NCBI RefSeq assembly: GCF_007556815.1
Contig: NZ_CP041745.1
Coordinates: 2,023,001-2,087,000 of the forward strand
Direction: 5' to 3'
From: Paraburkholderia megapolitana
GTDB lineage: Bacteria > Pseudomonadota > Gammaproteobacteria > Burkholderiales > Burkholderiaceae
DNA: 64,000 nt
Shown: positions 61,280 to 64,000 of the stretch, one piece after another
Numbering within the stretch: the stretch's first letter is position 1
Layout: each line of letters starts with the position of its first letter
The notes under the pieces: model-generated
The model's input: the letters and a program-made list of their open reading frames with translations, nothing else
Database searches by the model: none
Told to the model about the DNA's origin: nothing
Translations under genes and position numbers: made by a program

Positions 61280-64000
61280 TGGGCGCCGATCTCCTGGGCA
61301 ATCAGTTCGGACAGTTCGTCCTCACTGAGGTCTTCGTCGGAGGCTTCCTCGACAACAGCAGCAGGCAGCGACGGCGACAGTTCGTTGAGGATGTACTGGG
61401 CCAGCGATTGCAAATTCGGGTAGGAGAAGAACAGCGTGGCGCGGAACGGTCTGCCGAACACCTTCGTGATCCGGTCGGTCAGTTCGAGCGCGATCAGCGA
61501 ATCGAGACCGAGATCGAACAGCGATTGGCCCGGCGGAATCGCATCGGGACGCGACAGCCGCAGCGTCTTGACGAGCATCTGCGAGAGCGTGCTCGTGACC
61601 AGTTCGAGCCGCTCGCGCGGCGCGCATGACTTGAGCTGACCGAGCAATTCCGTTTCTTGCTGCGCCGGCTGTGCGGCCGGTTGCGCGAGTTCGGAGAAGA
61701 GCGCCGACTGCGCGGCTGGTGCATCGACGCGGAACAACGTCGGCCAGTCGATCCTCGCAACGCCTGACTGGGCGACGCCTGACGCCATCAATCGTTCGAG
61801 TGCCGCAATGGCCAACTCGGGCGGCAACGGCGTGACGCCGAATCCGGCGAGCTGTTCGTGCGCGCGACGTCCGTAGTCGGTGGCGGCGTGGCCGATCTCG
61901 GCCCATGGTCCCCAGTTGACGCTGAGCCCCGGTTTTCCCTGCGCGCGACGGTGATGTGCGAGCGCGTCGAGGAAGCCATTCGCGGCGGCGTAGTTGCCCT
62001 GGCCCGGCATCGTGAGCAGCGAGGCCATCGAGGAGAACAGGACGAAGTGGTCGAGCGGCAGGTCGGCAGTCAGCTCGTGCAGGTACCACGCACCGTCGGC
62101 CTTGCCGCTACCGGCGCGGTGGAAAAAGTCGTCGTCCTGGCGCGTGAGCAGCGCATCGTCGAGCGCGCCGGCCAGATGGAACACGCCCTTGAGCGGCGGC
62201 ATCGAGCGAGCGATCTCGTCGATCGCCGCGGCGACTTCTTCGCGCTGCGACAGATCGGCGCGCACGACATGCGCGTCGAGCGTGCGCAGAATTTTTTCGG
62301 CCGCGGGCTTCGGCTCGCCGCGCCCGAGCAGCACGACTTTGCCGGCGCCGTTCGCGGTGAGCCAGGAAGCGAGCCGCAAACCGAGGCCGCCGAGGCCGCC
62401 GGTTACCAGGTAGGTCGCATCGCTGTGGAACCGGATCGGGCGGTGACTGACGAACTCGCGATCGTCGCGGGCGATACGCGCAACGTAACGCTGTCCGTGG
62501 CGGAACGCGATCATGTCTTCGCGGCCGGCAGCCTGAAGCGTTTCCACGATGTGCGTGGCGGACTGCTGCGCGGGATCGAGGTCGATCAGTCCACCCCACA
62601 TCGCGGTGTGCTCGACGGCGATCGCACGGCCCAGACCCCACAGCGGGGCTTGTGACACAGCCGTCGCTTCGCCGTCGAGTATCGGCATCGCGCCCGACGT
62701 CACCAGCCACAGACGCGTTTGCCGCGCTGCCGCGTCACCCGATGCGAGCGTTCTGACCAGGTGCAGCACACTCATGCTGACATGTTTTCTCGTCGCGCTG
62801 TCGGCAAGCGCGAGATCGAGACTCCAGAGATGCAGGATGCCCTTTAACGGCCGGTCGAGTGCGGGTAGGGCGAGTGTTTCATCGACGTAGTGCAACGAGC
62901 ACGTATTGCCGGTGCCTTCGAGCAACGCCGCGGCTTTTTTAGCAACGCCACCGCGATCCGCGAAGATCAGCCATTCGCCGGCCGCAGTCGCAGCTGCGCT
63001 GGCGGTTGTCGCCTCCGCACTCGACGCTCTCCAGACACGTTGATACAGCAGAGGCGCAAACTCATGACGCTCGACCGGCTGCGCGGAATGTACATGCTGC
63101 AACCGCAGCGCGTCGATTTCGATCAGCAGTTTCCCGGCGATGTCATAGACGCGGATATCGCCTTCGAGCGTGCCCTGTGCGGTCGATTGGCGCAGCGTGG
63201 CATGACTCCATGCATCGGGCGCCGACGGTTGATGATGAACACGTACTGCACCGATCGAGCTCGGCAGATAGATGCCGTTCGCGTCCAGCGCGTCGGTATC
63301 GATAGCGGCGGCGAGCACGCGGCTGCAGGCGTCGAGAAACGCGGGATGGACTTCGTATTGCGACGATGCGAGCGCATCGATGGGCAGACTGATTTTTCCG
63401 AGCGCTTCCCCGGCACTGCGCCAGATCTGTTCGATTGCATGGAACACGCCGTCGATCTGCACGCCGTGTTGCTGGATTTCGCCATTGAAGTCCGCGCCCG
63501 ACACGATATCGGTGCAGCGAGCCTGCACCGGAGCCGGGTCGAACTTGCCCTGAGGAACGACACGCTTTGGCGCGCACATCTCGCGCAGCCGGAGCAAATG
63601 CGGCAGATTGCCGAGGATCAGATCCGCCGACGGACCGAAGTCGAGCAGACACGCCACTTCATCGACACCGATCGATTCCAGATCGCGCACCAGCTCGACA
63701 CCGGTTTCCGGCGTACCGATCAGCCCACGCGATTGCGCGAAGCGTTCATAGAGAAAATTGACGAACTCGTCCAGTTCGCGCGCGCCCATGCTGCGCACGT
63801 CCACGGTCTGACCGCGGCTTTGCGCGAGTCCATTCAACAGACCGATATTGCTGCGGATGTAGTTGCAGAACGGCGCGCGTGCCTGCTCGCGCACGAGCAC
63901 CGGGTCTGCGCCGACAAACGTGTGCAGCATCACCGAGACGATGCCGGTGGCCGGATCGAAGCCGTGCTGCGCGCGTGCTTCGCGGTAGAGCTTGATCTTG
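61276..64000 (-). CDS. PKS, C-terminal part: luciferase-like monooxygenase - half DH - KR - ACP (5' end outside window)
   Basis: The frame is open through the right edge, so the first visible ATG (63930) is internal. From the edge to about 63560 the sequence is the C-terminal part of a luciferase-like flavin monooxygenase of the type embedded in natural-product synthases (MLHTFVG, PFCNYIRSN, GLIGTPETGVELV, GVDEVACLLDFG). Then follows only the second half of a dehydratase (HPAFLDACSRVL). A KR follows with GGLGGLG and an intact Tyr (GNYAAANGF), then an ACP with Ser at 61498-61500 and an acidic C-terminal docking tail. The monooxygenase probably hydroxylates the alpha carbon and the KR makes the beta alcohol, giving a diol. 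The stop overlaps the next gene by four bases. Confidence 0.93.
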   Translation of the reverse strand, partial: KIKLYREARAQHGFDPATGIVSVMLHTFVGADPVLVREQARAPFCNYIRSNIGLLNGLAQSRGQTVDVRSMGARELDEFVNFLYERFAQSRGLIGTPETGVELVRDLESIGVDEVACLLDFGPSADLILGNLPHLLRLREMCAPKRVVPQGKFDPAPVQARCTDIVSGADFNGEIQQHGVQIDGVFHAIEQIWRSAGEALGKISLPIDALASSQYEVHPAFLDACSRVLAAAIDTDALDANGIYLPSSIGAVRVHHQPSAPDAWSHATLRQSTAQGTLEGDIRVYDIAGKLLIEIDALRLQHVHSAQPVERHEFAPLLYQRVWRASSAEATTASAAATAAGEWLIFADRGGVAKKAAALLEGTGNTCSLHYVDETLALPALDRPLKGILHLWSLDLALADSATRKHVSMSVLHLVRTLASGDAAARQTRLWLVTSGAMPILDGEATAVSQAPLWGLGRAIAVEHTAMWGGLIDLDPAQQSATHIVETLQAAGREDMIAFRHGQRYVARIARDDREFVSHRPIRFHSDATYLVTGGLGGLGLRLASWLTANGAGKVVLLGRGEPKPAAEKILRTLDAHVVRADLSQREEVAAAIDEIARSMPPLKGVFHLAGALDDALLTRQDDDFFHRAGSGKADGAWYLHELTADLPLDHFVLFSSMASLLTMPGQGNYAAANGFLDALAHHRRAQGKPGLSVNWGPWAEIGHAATDYGRRAHEQLAGFGVTPLPPELAIAALERLMASGVAQSGVARIDWPTLFRVDAPAAQSALFSELAQPAAQPAQQETELLGQLKSCAPRERLELVTSTLSQMLVKTLRLSRPDAIPPGQSLFDLGLDSLIALELTDRITKVFGRPFRATLFFSYPNLQSLAQYILNELSPSLPAAVVEEASDEDLSEDELSELIAQEIGAQ

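Noticed and set aside
1..64000. CRISPR arrays, insertion sequences, integrases, rRNA or phage genes
   Set aside because: I looked for regularly spaced repeats, transposase or integrase motifs and rRNA sequence and found none.

Overview
The window looks like a piece of a Burkholderia/Paraburkholderia-type betaproteobacterial chromosome. The DNA is GC-rich, and the housekeeping order tig-clpP-clpX-lon-hupB-tRNA-Val, the DUF4148 protein, the hopanoid-type squalene synthase relative and the DUF2339/DUF3999 pair are all familiar from that group. Positions 1-19344 are ordinary core genome. It holds a partial DUF1501 gene, a squalene/phytoene synthase relative, tRNA-Leu(TAG), a small secreted DUF4148 protein, a class II aldolase-panE pair, DUF2339-DUF3999, a glycerate kinase-MarR pair, the protease/chaperone block (trigger factor, ClpP, ClpX, Lon, HU) and tRNA-Val(TAC). 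Most units end in a clear Rho-independent terminator.

From about 19954 to the right edge nearly everything is one minus-strand block of about 44 kb, read right to left, that encodes a hybrid polyketide-nonribosomal lipopeptide assembly line. In order of transcription it contains: a PKS open at the window edge (luciferase-like monooxygenase - half dehydratase - KR - ACP); a 4484-aa PKS-NRPS (KS-AT0-KR-ACP-KS-AT-ACP-aminotransferase-C-A-PCP-C); a CmlA-like diiron hydroxylase; three NRPSs (halfC-A-PCP-E; C-A-PCP-E-C-A-PCP-C; halfC-A-PCP-C-A-PCP-E-C-PCP-TE); a GT25-like glycosyltransferase; an unknown 159-aa protein; a YbaK-type deacylase; and a cyclic-peptide-type ABC exporter. Stop and start codons overlap at several junctions, which suggests translational coupling.

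Reading domains in order, the PKS part should build a 2,3-dihydroxyacyl unit (monooxygenase plus KR), add a beta-hydroxy unit (KR), then add a beta-keto unit that the embedded aminotransferase turns into a beta-amine. That is a 3-amino-5,6,7-trihydroxy fatty acid. The six A-domain codes read by eye suggest Ser, an uncertain (perhaps aromatic) residue, Dab, an uncertain residue, Asn and Ser, followed by one A-less C-PCP-TE module. From memory this matches the occidiofungin/burkholdine family of antifungal glycolipopeptides (beta-amino trihydroxy acyl-Ser-betaOH-Tyr-Dab-Gly-Asn-Ser-Asn, glycosylated). The uncertain residues would then be Tyr hydroxylated by the CmlA-like enzyme, and Gly. The product assignment is an inference and no database was searched.

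Oddities in the cluster are an AT domain whose active-site Ser is Gly, a DH present only as its C-terminal half, two NRPSs that begin with the C-terminal half of a condensation domain, an A-less terminal module, two almost identical A domains 21.8 kb apart, and YbaK-like and unknown small genes inside the export/tailoring end. The cluster starts right after tRNA-Val, where related genomes (from memory) usually carry tRNA-Asp and ppiD, so it may be an island. Regulators, the upstream PKS start and any stand-alone thioesterase or acyl-loading genes would lie beyond position 64000.
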